Shown piece after piece: positions 1-8,237 of a stretch of 64,000 nt of DNA (its first letter is position 1; the number at the start of each line of letters is the position of its first letter). Location of the stretch: positions 124,001-188,000 of the forward strand of contig NZ_JAJNDB010000006.1 in assembly GCF_021026375.1 (NCBI RefSeq), written 5' to 3'. A program made the translations under genes and the position numbers. The notes beneath the pieces are model-generated. The model saw only the letters and a program-made list of their open reading frames with translations. It was not told the origin of the DNA and did no database searches. This stretch comes from Actinomycetospora endophytica (GTDB lineage Bacteria > Actinomycetota > Actinomycetes > Mycobacteriales > Pseudonocardiaceae).

Positions 1-1
1 C

Positions 2-1567
2 GCGCGGACCCGCTACGAGTGGACGCTGCTGGACTACGCGCTCTGGACGGCGGGCTGCGCCGGCCTGCCGATCTACGAGACGTCCTCGGCCTCGCAGTAC
101 GAGTGGTGCCTGTCGAACTCCGGCGCGCGCGGCGTGGTCGTCGAGACCGACGAGCACCGCGCCACGCTGGACCAGGTGATCGGGTCGCTGCCCGACCTCG
201 CGCACGTGTGGCAGATCGACGGCGCCTCGGCGGCGGTCGAGTCGCTGAAGGCGGCCGGCGCCGACGTGTCCGACGCCGACATCGAGGCGCGCCGCACCGG
301 GGTCCACGCCGACGACCTCGCCACGCTGATCTACACCTCGGGCACCACCGGGCGCCCCAAGGGCTGCGAGATCACCCACCGCAACCTGCTCTTCGAGGTG
401 CGCGCCGCGGGCGAGGTGTTCGGCTCGCTGATGCAGGCGGGGAACTCCACGCTGCTGTTCCTGCCGCTCGCGCACATCTTCGCGCGCGTGGTGCAGATCG
501 CCGCCCAGGAGCACCGCTACGTGATCGGCCACTTCGCCGACACCTCGAAGCTCTCCGCCGAGCTCCCCCGCTTCAAGCCGGACTTCATCCTCTCGGTGCC
601 CCGGGTGTTCGAGAAGGTCTACAACTCGGCCAAGCAGAAGGCCTACCAGGGCGGCAAGGGCCGGATCTTCGACCTCGCCGAGCAGACGGCGGTGGAGTAC
701 TCGACGGCGCTGGACGGCTCCGGGCCCGGCCTGCTGCTGCGCGCCAAGCACGCGCTGTTCGACGTGCTGGTCTACGGCAAGCTGCGCGAGGCCCTCGGCG
801 GGCAGTGCAGCGGCGCGGTGTCCGGCGGCTCGGCCCTCGGCGCGCGGATCGGGCACTTCTTCCGCGGTGTCGGCGTCCCGATCTACGAGGGCTACGGCCT
901 CACCGAGACCTCCGCGGCGATCACCGCCAACGGCGAGCACGGGCTGCGGGTCGGCACCGTCGGGCGGCCGCTGCCCGGCATCACCGTCGCGATCGCCGAG
1001 GACGGCGAGGTGCTCGCGAAGGGCGACGTGGTGTTCGGGGGGTACTGGCGCAACCCGGACGCGACCGCGGAGACCGTGCAGGACGGCTGGTTCCACACCG
1101 GCGACATCGGCGCCCTCGACGACGGCTTCCTCTCGATCACCGGGCGCAAGAAGGAGCTGATCGTCACCGCGGGCGGCAAGAACGTCGCCCCGGCGGTGAT
1201 CGAGGACCGCATCCGCGCCCACCGGCTGGTCAGCCAGGCCCTCGTCGTCGGCGACGACCGTCCCTACGTGGCCGCGCTGATCACCCTCGACGCCGAGGCG
1301 CTCCCGGACTGGGCGGCCGAGCACGGCAAGTCGGGTTCCACCGCCGAGGACCTGGCGAACGACCCCGACCTGCGCGCGGAGATCCAGTCCGCGGTCGACG
1401 ACGGGAACGCCGCGGTCTCGAAGGCCGAGTCGGTGCGCCAGTTCCGCATCCTGACCTCGGACTTCACCGAGGACTCCGGCGAGCTCACCCCCACGATGAA
1501 GCTCAAGCGCAACGTGATCGCCGACCAGCGGGCGGGCGACATCGAGCAGGTCTACGCCCAGCACTGA
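2..1567 (+). CDS. Long-chain acyl-CoA synthetase (FadD15-like), 5' end cut off by window
   Basis: The enzyme activates long-chain fatty acids with ATP and joins them to CoA through an acyl-adenylate. The reading frame is open from base 2, so about 70-80 N-terminal residues lie outside the window; 521 codons are visible. The ANL-family motifs are clear: YTSGTTGRPKG (phosphate loop, around 340-370 nt), GYGLTETSA, GWFHTGDIG and the hinge/catalytic-lysine stretch KKELIVTAGGKN. The insert-containing architecture fits FadD15-type enzymes, and the gene beside it (pimB') is also the neighbour of fadD15 (Rv2187) in M. tuberculosis. It converges on pimB' across a palindrome. Substrate chain length is not visible from the sequence. 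Confidence 0.93.
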   Translation, partial: ARTRYEWTLLDYALWTAGCAGLPIYETSSASQYEWCLSNSGARGVVVETDEHRATLDQVIGSLPDLAHVWQIDGASAAVESLKAAGADVSDADIEARRTGVHADDLATLIYTSGTTGRPKGCEITHRNLLFEVRAAGEVFGSLMQAGNSTLLFLPLAHIFARVVQIAAQEHRYVIGHFADTSKLSAELPRFKPDFILSVPRVFEKVYNSAKQKAYQGGKGRIFDLAEQTAVEYSTALDGSGPGLLLRAKHALFDVLVYGKLREALGGQCSGAVSGGSALGARIGHFFRGVGVPIYEGYGLTETSAAITANGEHGLRVGTVGRPLPGITVAIAEDGEVLAKGDVVFGGYWRNPDATAETVQDGWFHTGDIGALDDGFLSITGRKKELIVTAGGKNVAPAVIEDRIRAHRLVSQALVVGDDRPYVAALITLDAEALPDWAAEHGKSGSTAEDLANDPDLRAEIQSAVDDGNAAVSKAESVRQFRILTSDFTEDSGELTPTMKLKRNVIADQRAGDIEQVYAQH

Positions 1568-1611
1568 GGCGGTCGGCGCCCGCCCGTTCCGACGCGCTCG
1601 CTCCCTTCCGG

Positions 1612-1661
1612 CACGAACGGCGCGTTCGTCACCTTCATGAGTGACGAGCGTGCCGTTCGTG
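1612..1661. terminator. Long palindrome between convergent fadD15 and pimB' (family A)
   Basis: Arms of 21 nt (1612-1632 and 1641-1661) pair with two mismatches around an 8-nt spacer. The arm core ACGAACGGC followed by CGTTCGTCACCTTCA is shared with the palindrome at 19905-19956. It lies in the 104-bp gap where fadD15 and pimB' converge, so a bidirectional terminator is the likely role. There is no T-tract, as is usual in high-GC actinobacteria. Confidence 0.6.
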
Positions 1662-1671
1662 GTTTCGCCGC

Positions 1672-2850
1672 TTACTCCGGACGGGCCAGCGCGGCAAGAC
1701 GACGGGCGCGCGAGGACCACGTCCACGCGGCCTGCATCCACCGTCGGCCCGCGGCGCCCGCCGTCGCCGCCGCGTCCGGGTCGGCGAGCAGGTCCCCCAC
1801 GACCTCGGCGACGTCGGCCGGGTCGCGGCCGTCGGTGAGCCGGCCGGTCCTGGTCCCGGGCGGGCCGCCGAGCACGGTCTCCGGGGCGCCGCCGGAGCGC
1901 CCCGCGACCACCGGCACCCCGCACGCCGACGCCTCGAGCAGCACGATCCCCAGCCCCTCGACGTCGAGGCCGCCGCCCAGGGTGCGACACGGCAGGGCGA
2001 ACACGTCGAGGGCCGCGTGGTGGGCGGGGATCTCCTCCTGCGCGACGGGGCCGGTGAACACCACGTGCTCGGCGACGCCGTGGTCGCGGGCGAGGCGGTG
2101 CAGCCGGTCGCGGTCGGGCCCGTCGCCCGCGATGAGCAGCGCGGTCCCGGGCACCCGCCGTCGCAGGGCGGGCAGGGCGCGGATCAGCACGTCCTGGCCC
2201 TTGCGCCGGACGAGCCGCGAGACGCACCCGACCACGGGGCGGTCCCCGAGGCCGTGGCGGGCGCGGATGGCGTCCCTCGCAGCCGGGTCGGGCGCGAAGC
2301 GGCGGGTGTCGATGCCCGGCGGCAGCGGCTCGAGCGCGGCGTCCGCGCCGAGCGCGGACGCGATGCGCCCGCGCGTGTAGCGGCTGACGGTGGTGACGAC
2401 GTCGGCGTCGCGGCCGATACGCCCGAGCGCCTGCCGTGACCCCGGCAGCATGGACCAGCCGACCTCGTGGCCGTGGGTGCTCGCGAGGATGCGCGACACC
2501 CCCGCCCGGCGGCGCAGCGCCGGCGCCATGAGCCCGAGCGGCGCCGCGGCCCCGAACCACACGGTGTCGCAGCCCTCCGACCGGGCGAGCTCCGTCGCGC
2601 GCCGGAGGGCGGCGAAGGTCGGGAGCATCATCGTCGTCGGGAGCCGATGGACCGCGAACGGCTGCTCGGCGTCGAAGCGGGCGCAGCGGCCGTCGGTGTC
2701 GTGAGTGTCCGGCCAGGTCGAGGCGAGCACGGTCAGGGCGCCGTCGGGTAGCCGCACCGCGAGCTCGTGCAGGTAGGACTGGATGCCGCCCGGGCGCGGG
2801 GGGAAGTCGTTGGTGACGAGGAGGGTCCTCGCGGCGTCGGGCCGGGCCAC
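1672..2850 (-). CDS. pimB: GDP-mannose-dependent phosphatidylinositol monomannoside mannosyltransferase PimB'
   Basis: GT4-family, GT-B fold glycosyltransferase of 392 aa. In mycobacteria the orthologue (Rv2188c) adds the second mannose to PIM1 at the inner membrane face, an early step for PIMs, LM and LAM. The N-terminal domain starts TLLVTNDFPPRPGGIQSYL. The C-terminal domain carries LIAGDGPDRDRL and the EX7E-type motif EGLGIVLLEASACGVPVVA. The GTG start at 2850 lies 15 bp downstream of the NlpC/P60 stop on the same strand, suggesting cotranscription. Assignment as PimB' rather than another GT4 rests on conserved order with fadD15 on one side and the NlpC gene on the other. Confidence 0.85.
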   Translation of the reverse strand: MARPDAARTLLVTNDFPPRPGGIQSYLHELAVRLPDGALTVLASTWPDTHDTDGRCARFDAEQPFAVHRLPTTMMLPTFAALRRATELARSEGCDTVWFGAAAPLGLMAPALRRRAGVSRILASTHGHEVGWSMLPGSRQALGRIGRDADVVTTVSRYTRGRIASALGADAALEPLPPGIDTRRFAPDPAARDAIRARHGLGDRPVVGCVSRLVRRKGQDVLIRALPALRRRVPGTALLIAGDGPDRDRLHRLARDHGVAEHVVFTGPVAQEEIPAHHAALDVFALPCRTLGGGLDVEGLGIVLLEASACGVPVVAGRSGGAPETVLGGPPGTRTGRLTDGRDPADVAEVVGDLLADPDAAATAGAAGRRWMQAAWTWSSRARRLAALARPE

Positions 2851-2865
2851 CGTCGGCGCGGTGCC

Positions 2866-3924
2866 CTACGCCGGCGGCGGCGCGATGCGCCGGATCGACG
2901 ACACGTTGCCCCGCAGCGGCGCGACCTTGACGACGTCGCCCGACTGCGGCGCCTCGAGGAACTGGCCACCGCCGACGTAGAAGCCCACGTGGTAGGCCGG
3001 GTCGCCGAAGAAGACGAGGTCGCCGGGCTGGGCCTGGTCCGCGGTGACCGGCTGCCCGACCTGTTGCTGGGCGGCCGCCACCCGGGGCATCCCGATCCCG
3101 ATCTGGCGGAAGGCCCACTGCACGAGCCCAGAGCAGTCGAACGTGCTCGGTCCGGTGGCGCCCCACACGTACGGCAGCCCCTGCCGGGTCAGGGCGGCCC
3201 GGAGCGCGGCGATGCCGAGCGTGTTGCCCGCGATGTTCGCCGGGAAGTTCGTGATGCCGCCGCTGCGTAGCTGCGCCCGGTCGGACGACGAGAGCCGCGC
3301 CAGGGCGGCGTTCGCCGCGGCGACGTCCTTGTCGGCGTCGGCCTTGGTGCGGGCGGCGTCGGTGACGGCCTGCTGGGCGTCGTCGGCGGCCCGGTTGGCG
3401 TCGAGCGCGCGGGCGTCGGCGTCACGCTGGGCGGCGTCCGCGGCGGACGAGGCGTCCAGGTAGCTCTGCAGCGCCGCCCGGTCGGACTGCGAGACGGTGT
3501 CGAGCAGGCTGACCTTGTCCAGGTAGGACTGCGGCGACGGGCTGGACAGCAGCGCGCCGAGCTGGTTGAGGTCCCCGCCCTGGAACGTGCTGCGGGTGAA
3601 CTGGTCGACGGCCGTGTAGGCCTTGTCGAGCCGGGCGTGGGCGGCGCCGACGGCGGCGCGTGCGTCCGCGGCGGCCGTCGTCGTGCGGGCCGCCTCCGCC
3701 TTCTTGACCGGGAGCTGCTCCTTCGCGCCCATGGCCTGCTCGTTCGCGGCCTCGGCGCGGGCGTTGGCGTCGGCGAGGCGGCGGACCACGTCGCTCGCGC
3801 CGGGCGGGACGATCGGGTCGGCCGACGCGGCGGCCGGAGCCACCAGCCCGGCCAGGGCGAGGAGCACGAGGACCGCGGACGCGGTGATCAGCCGCGCACA
3901 ACGGGGAGACGGTCCGGGGATCAC
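2866..3924 (-). CDS. Secreted NlpC/P60 peptidoglycan endopeptidase (Rv2190c-like)
   Basis: Exported cell-wall hydrolase expected to cut D-Glu/meso-DAP bonds in stem peptides. From the GTG at 3924 it is 352 aa: a signal peptide (LITASAVLVLLALAGLVAP, ending near ASA), a long Ala-rich coiled coil (about residues 40-220), and a C-terminal NlpC/P60 domain with TFDCSGLVQWAF (catalytic Cys) and YHVGFYVGGG (catalytic His). I chose GTG 3924 because GAAAGG sits 10 nt upstream; an upstream GTG at 3984 would add 20 residues but has no ribosome site. Its layout resembles RipA/Rv2190c proteins. It is followed 15 bp later by pimB', tying wall hydrolysis to PIM synthesis. Confidence 0.88.
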   Translation of the reverse strand: MIPGPSPRCARLITASAVLVLLALAGLVAPAAASADPIVPPGASDVVRRLADANARAEAANEQAMGAKEQLPVKKAEAARTTTAAADARAAVGAAHARLDKAYTAVDQFTRSTFQGGDLNQLGALLSSPSPQSYLDKVSLLDTVSQSDRAALQSYLDASSAADAAQRDADARALDANRAADDAQQAVTDAARTKADADKDVAAANAALARLSSSDRAQLRSGGITNFPANIAGNTLGIAALRAALTRQGLPYVWGATGPSTFDCSGLVQWAFRQIGIGMPRVAAAQQQVGQPVTADQAQPGDLVFFGDPAYHVGFYVGGGQFLEAPQSGDVVKVAPLRGNVSSIRRIAPPPA

Positions 3925-4089
3925 GGGCGGGGAGCCTTTCTCGAACAGTGACCGCCTGCTCGACGGCCGCGGTTCGGGGAGCACGTCCGCGAGAGGTGTC
4001 AGGACGGTAACGGACCACCCCGCGTGCCCGACCGTGTGGTGCCACCAGCCGCCCCCGGTGTGCGCCGGACGGCCGCTTCCCGGCGCCCG

Positions 4090-4407
4090 TCAGCCGGCGT
4101 CGCGCCGCCGTCCGGGGCCGCGTGGGGCAGGGACCCGCTCGTCGACGGCCGTCTCCGGCTCCGCCGTCACGAGCCGGAGGTGCGGGATGAGCCCGTGGTC
4201 GGCGAGGACCTCGAGGGCCCGGCGCTCCACCGGGCCGAACTCGACCGGCAGCGGCGCGCCGGGGGCGGCGGGCTCGCGCGGCGCCTCGGCGTCGTCCGCC
4301 TCCGGACCGGCGTGCCCCGGGACCTCCGGCATGCCGAGCAGGACCCCGACGACGCAGTCGTCACAGGCCTGGTGGCGCACCACGCACGTGTCGCAGTCGA
4401 TGATCAT
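4090..4407 (-). CDS. Small Cys4 (zinc-ribbon-like) protein of unknown function
   Basis: A 105-aa protein that I do not recognise by name. Its N-terminus contains a compact C-x2-C-x6-C-x2-C arrangement (Cys 5, 8, 15, 18), which looks like a metal-binding knuckle or a redox CxxC pair. A Pro/Ala-rich linker follows, then a helical part (VERRALEVLADHGLIPHLRLV) and a basic tail. The ATG at 4407 is the only start placing the Cys cluster at the N-terminus. It lies between the NYN-domain gene and the NlpC gene on the same strand, 107 bp after the NYN stop, so it may belong to that transcription unit. Function is unknown. Confidence 0.7.
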   Translation of the reverse strand: MIIDCDTCVVRHQACDDCVVGVLLGMPEVPGHAGPEADDAEAPREPAAPGAPLPVEFGPVERRALEVLADHGLIPHLRLVTAEPETAVDERVPAPRGPGRRRDAG

Positions 4408-4514
4408 CTCGGCCTCCGCCGGTCCGGCCCCGGGTTCTCCGGGGTGTCGCGGCGGACGGTAGGAGGGGGGTCCGACAGCCTCGGGCGTCCAGCGCCCCTG
4501 GTGTGACCCAGGTC

Positions 4515-5876
4515 TCAGATCCGGGCGAGGCGGTCGAGCAGCACGCTCGAGGGCACCGGGTGCGCGCCGCGGCGGCGCACGGAGTCGACGACCGCGCGGT
4601 CGGAGGTGACCACGACGAGGGGCCGCCCCTCCGGCTCGGCGTCGACCAGCAGGCGGATGAGGTCGTCGGCGATGACCCCGGCCTCGGAGAAGAGCACCCG
4701 CACCCCGCGCACGGACGCGGTCGGCACGCCGGTGATGCCGGCACCGTCGAACACCAGCGTGGTCTCGGCGTGCGTGCGGGCCGCCAGCGGCGCGACCGAG
4801 GCGACCAGGCGGTCGCGCTGCGCGGCCAGCGAGAGGCTCGGCCAGCCGGTCTTGGTGACGTTGTAGCCGTCGACGAGGAGGTGCACCTCGGGCAGGGCCA
4901 GGAGGCGGTCGAGCGTCGCGGGGTCGGTGACGCGCGCCATCGGGGCGCGCGCGGACGAACCGACCAGCTCGGCGGGCCGGGGCCCCACCCGGTGGTCGTC
5001 GGCGCGCAGGCCCAGCTCGTGGCGCAGGCCCGACGCGGCGCCCGCGACGGTGTCCACCAGCAGCGCGAGCCGGGCGTCGTCGGCGTGGCGGGCCTCGTGG
5101 GCCGCCCGGCGGGCCGACTCCAGCTCCGCGGTCGCCCGTCGCGCCCGCGCGTCGGCGGCGGCGACCGCCTCCTGGTCGCGGGTGCGCTCGCGGCGCAGGT
5201 CCTCGACCTCGCGCTGCAGGTCGCCGCGGTCGTCGCGGAGGCGGGCGGCGGCCTCGGCCGCGGCGTCCTCGGCCTTCCGGACGCGGACCCCCTGCTCGCG
5301 CAGCCGGGACCGCAGCTTGGCGACCTCGTCGGACAGGTCGGGGGTGACCACCTTCGAGGCCGCTCGCGCCTCGTCGCGCTCCGCGGTGACGCGCTCGAGG
5401 TCCGCGGCGAGCTTGTCCGCCCGCGCCAGGGCGGCGTCGCGCTCGGCCCGCAGCTTCCCGACGTCGGCCCGTTCCCCGGCGTCGCGCAGCAGCTCGCGGG
5501 CGGCGTCCTCGTCGCCGGTCAGGACCGCGACGGCGGCGGCGTGCACCGGCTCCGCGACCGGCGGCGCCCACTCGTCGGGGCGGTGCTCGCGCCACCACGC
5601 CACGACCTCGTCCGCGAACCCCTCCGCGGTGCCCAGCGCGGCGAGCATCGGCCCGGCCCCGACCTTGGCGCGCTTGGCCGGTGCGAACCGGGCGACGGGA
5701 CGCACCGGGGCCGGCAGGTCGGCGGCGGGTATCTGACCGACGGCCTGGGACACGAGGTCGGCGACGCGGCCCCGGACGGCCTCCGGGGCCGCCTCCAGCA
5801 GGGCGGCCCGGACGGCGGGTGGGGCGGCCGGTGAGGAGTCGTCGGAGTCGGGCGCCTCCACCTCCCCGTCGACCAT
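4515..5876 (-). CDS. NYN/PIN-like domain protein with long coiled coil (YacP-type putative RNase)
   Basis: Protein of 453 aa. The C-terminal third matches the NYN (YacP-like) domain of the PIN nuclease superfamily: VHLLVDGYNVTKTGWPSL gives the first acidic residue, TTLVFDGAG the second, and LVVVTSDRAVVDSVRRRGA the third. The N-terminal 150 residues are helical, and residues of about 155-290 form a charged coiled coil. An RNA-cleaving role is inferred from the fold. The ATG at 5876 is preceded, on the minus strand, by TAACCT with only 6 nt between it and the start, and no Shine-Dalgarno site, so the transcript is probably leaderless. It is divergent from the DnaQ/GIY-YIG gene. Confidence 0.85.
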   Translation of the reverse strand: MVDGEVEAPDSDDSSPAAPPAVRAALLEAAPEAVRGRVADLVSQAVGQIPAADLPAPVRPVARFAPAKRAKVGAGPMLAALGTAEGFADEVVAWWREHRPDEWAPPVAEPVHAAAVAVLTGDEDAARELLRDAGERADVGKLRAERDAALARADKLAADLERVTAERDEARAASKVVTPDLSDEVAKLRSRLREQGVRVRKAEDAAAEAAARLRDDRGDLQREVEDLRRERTRDQEAVAAADARARRATAELESARRAAHEARHADDARLALLVDTVAGAASGLRHELGLRADDHRVGPRPAELVGSSARAPMARVTDPATLDRLLALPEVHLLVDGYNVTKTGWPSLSLAAQRDRLVASVAPLAARTHAETTLVFDGAGITGVPTASVRGVRVLFSEAGVIADDLIRLLVDAEPEGRPLVVVTSDRAVVDSVRRRGAHPVPSSVLLDRLARI

Positions 5877-5949
5877 TCGCCCAGGTTAGCGGCCACCGAA
5901 CGTGCTCGCGGGGGGTGAGTGTCGGGGGTCCGTCCTAGCGTCCGCCGTG

Positions 5950-7833
5950 ATGGACGCGCCACGCCCGGTGACGGGACCCGACCCGCAGCTCACGTTCGAG
6001 GAGCTGGGCACGCCGCTGCACGCGGCGACGTTCGTCGTGCTCGACCTCGAGACCACCGGAGGGCCGCCCGCGGGCCCGGATCCGGCCGACACCGAGCCGC
6101 TGGCGGCGCCCCGTCCGGACGCCATCACCGAGATCGGCGCGGTGAAGGTGCGCGGCGGGGAGGTCGTGGGCGAGTACGCCACGCTGGTCGACCCGGGGAT
6201 GGCGGTGCCGCCGCAGATCGTGGCGCTCACCGGGATCACCACGGCGATGGTCCGCGACGCGCCGCACCTGGACGTGGTGCTGCCCGGGTTCCTCGAGTTC
6301 TGCGCGGGCGCGGTGGTGGTGGCGCACAACGCGCCGTTCGACGTCGGGCACCTGCGGGCCGCGTGCCGCCGTCACGGGGCGCCGTGGCCGCGCCCGCCGG
6401 TGGTGTGCACCGCGCGGCTGGCCCGCAAGGTGCTCACGCGCGACGAGGCGCCCTCCTGCCGGCTCTCGGCGCTCTCGGCCCTCTTCCGGACGCGGACGCG
6501 GCCGATCCACCGCGCGCTCGACGACGCCCGGGCCACCGTCGACGTCCTGCACGGCCTCCTCGAGCGGGTCGGCGGGCACGGGGTCTCCTCGCTGGAGGAC
6601 CTGCTGGCGCTGCAGATCGAGACCACCCCCGCGCAGCGGGGCAGACGCCACCTCGCCGAGGCGGTGCCGCACGCGCCGGGCGTCTACCTCTTCCGCGGGC
6701 CGGCCGACGAGGTGCTCTACGTGGGCACGTCGACCGACCTGCGTCGCCGGGTGCGCTCGTACTTCACCGGCTCGGAGAAACGGGCCCGCGTCAAGGAGAT
6801 GGTCGGGCTCGCGGAGCGGGTCGACTGGGTGGAGTGCGCCCACGGCCTGGAGGCCGAGGTCCGGGAGCTGCGCCTGCTCGCGGGGCACGCGCCGCGCTAC
6901 AACCGGCGATCCCGGTACCCGCACCGGGGCTGGTGGGTGGCGCTCACCGACGAGCCGTTCCCGCGCTGGTCGGTGGTGCGCACGCCCCGGGAGGACGCGG
7001 TCGGTCCGTTCGGCCGGCGCCCCGACGCGGTGCGGGCCGTGGAGGCGCTCGCGGACGCGTCCCGGCTGCGTCCCTGCACCCAGCGGATCCCGGCGCGGGG
7101 CGGTCGCGGCAGTCCATGCGCGCTGCACGGGATGGGCCGCTGCGGGGCGCCGTGCGCGGGCCTGCAGAGCGCCGAGGACTACTCCCCGGTCGTCGCCGGG
7201 GCGCTCGCCCTGATCCACGGGGGGTCCGACGACGGGCTGGTGGCTCTCCGGGACAAGGTCACGGCCCTGGCGGTCAGTGAGCGGTTCGACGACGCCGCCG
7301 CCCACCGCGACCGGCTCGCCGAGCTGGCGGGCGCGCTGGCCCGGGTCCAGCGGCTGTCGGCGCTGGCGTGTGCCGAGGAGCTGATCGCGGCGCGCCCGGA
7401 CGGCGGGGGCGGCTGGGACCTCGCGGTGGTGCGGCACGGCCGGTTGGCCGCGGCGGGCACCGCGCGGCGCGGGGTGCCGCCGATGCCGGTGGTCGACTCG
7501 CTGGTCAGCTCGGCGGAGACGGTGCGCCCCGGGGCCGGCCCGTTGCGCGGGGCTCCGCCGGAGGAGGTCGCAGTGATCACCCGCTGGTTGGAGCGGCCCG
7601 GCACCCGGATGGTGCGCACGACGACGCCGTGGGCGGTCGCGGCCCGGGGTGCCGGGTCCTGGTCGGACTGGGTGTCGCGGGCGCGCGAGGCCGGGCGCTC
7701 GCCATCCGGCCCGGTGTCGGGGCCGCACGAGTCGGCGGGGCCTAGAGTTCCCGCCGGACCCGGCGCACCGGTGAGGACGTCCGCCGGGGACGCCGACCGC
7801 CGCCCACGGCGCCGACCCAGGGAGCCCCCGTGA
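5950..7833 (+). CDS. DnaQ-type 3'-5' exonuclease fused to UvrC/Cho-like GIY-YIG endonuclease
   Basis: Two-nuclease fusion of 627 aa like M. tuberculosis Rv2191. The N-terminal exonuclease has ExoI (VVLDLETTGG), ExoII (HNAPFDVGHL) and ExoIII (HRALDDARATVD) motifs. After about residue 220 comes a GIY-YIG domain (GVYLFRGPADEVLYVGTSTDLRRRVRSYF), then a UvrC-like Cys-containing region (CALHGMGRCGAPC) and a disordered Pro/Arg tail. It probably incises and trims damaged DNA, though this is inferred. The ATG at 5950 is preceded by GTG at 5947; TAGCGT at 5936-5941 looks like a -10 of a leaderless transcript. Its stop overlaps the next start (GTGA). Confidence 0.88.
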   Translation: MDAPRPVTGPDPQLTFEELGTPLHAATFVVLDLETTGGPPAGPDPADTEPLAAPRPDAITEIGAVKVRGGEVVGEYATLVDPGMAVPPQIVALTGITTAMVRDAPHLDVVLPGFLEFCAGAVVVAHNAPFDVGHLRAACRRHGAPWPRPPVVCTARLARKVLTRDEAPSCRLSALSALFRTRTRPIHRALDDARATVDVLHGLLERVGGHGVSSLEDLLALQIETTPAQRGRRHLAEAVPHAPGVYLFRGPADEVLYVGTSTDLRRRVRSYFTGSEKRARVKEMVGLAERVDWVECAHGLEAEVRELRLLAGHAPRYNRRSRYPHRGWWVALTDEPFPRWSVVRTPREDAVGPFGRRPDAVRAVEALADASRLRPCTQRIPARGGRGSPCALHGMGRCGAPCAGLQSAEDYSPVVAGALALIHGGSDDGLVALRDKVTALAVSERFDDAAAHRDRLAELAGALARVQRLSALACAEELIAARPDGGGGWDLAVVRHGRLAAAGTARRGVPPMPVVDSLVSSAETVRPGAGPLRGAPPEEVAVITRWLERPGTRMVRTTTPWAVAARGAGSWSDWVSRAREAGRSPSGPVSGPHESAGPRVPAGPGAPVRTSAGDADRRPRRRPREPP

Positions 7834-8108
7834 TCACGGCCATCGTCATGATCCACGCGAACGCCGACCGGATCCCCGAGACCGCGCAGGCGATCGCCGA
7901 CCTCGACGGGGTCGCGGAGGTCTACTCCTGCGCGGGCGACGTCGACCTCATCGCGGTCGTGCGGGTGCGCGTGCACGAGGAGCTCGCCGACGTCATCGCC
8001 GGCAGCCTCAGCCGGGTGCCCGGGGTGAGCTCCACGTCCACGCACATCGCGTTCCGCTCGTACTCGGCGGGCGACACCGATGCCGCGTTCGCGGTGGGGC
8101 TGGACTGA
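7830..8108 (+). CDS. Stand-alone Lrp/AsnC ligand-binding (RAM) domain protein
   Basis: A 92-aa protein made only of the regulator-of-amino-acid-metabolism fold of Lrp/AsnC proteins (ITAIVMIHANADRIPETAQAI, then EVYSCAGDVDLIAVVRV and the final THIAF strand). The helix-turn-helix half is absent, so it cannot act as a classical DNA-binding regulator. Such lone RAM domains usually form dimers or decamers that bind amino acids. The GTG start overlaps the stop of the DnaQ/GIY-YIG gene (GTGA at 7830-7833), so translation is coupled. Why a small-molecule sensor is coupled to a nuclease is unknown. Confidence 0.85.
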   Translation: MITAIVMIHANADRIPETAQAIADLDGVAEVYSCAGDVDLIAVVRVRVHEELADVIAGSLSRVPGVSSTSTHIAFRSYSAGDTDAAFAVGLD

Positions 8109-8139
8109 CGCTCGTCGCGGCGGGGGTGGGCCGGTCCTC

Positions 8140-8198
8140 GGCCCTCGGCTGATCAACAGCACACCAGGCACCCGCACCAGCGCTGAGGGCTGCGCCCT
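8140..8198. terminator. Imperfect hairpins between convergent RAM-domain gene and trpD
   Basis: GCCCTC and GAGGGC, extended inward by GCTG/CAGC with a bulge, enclose about 25 nt, and AGGGC-TGC-GCCCT forms a second small hairpin at 8186-8198. The 129-bp gap between two converging genes holds no other visible signal. A bidirectional terminator is likely but the stems are imperfect. Confidence 0.4.
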
Positions 8199-8237
8199 GC
8201 GCCCCTCGTGCCGCGGCAGGCCCAGCGATCCGCGCCG

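Noticed and set aside
1612-1661. Gene-end palindromes as insertion-sequence ends or mini-transposon remnants
   Set aside because: No transposase, no flanking target duplications and no long internal sequence; they are compact hairpins at gene ends.
3925-4089. c-di-AMP (ydaO) riboswitch ahead of the NlpC/P60 gene, as seen for some actinobacterial wall hydrolases
   Set aside because: The 165-bp leader shows none of the conserved riboswitch blocks that I would expect.
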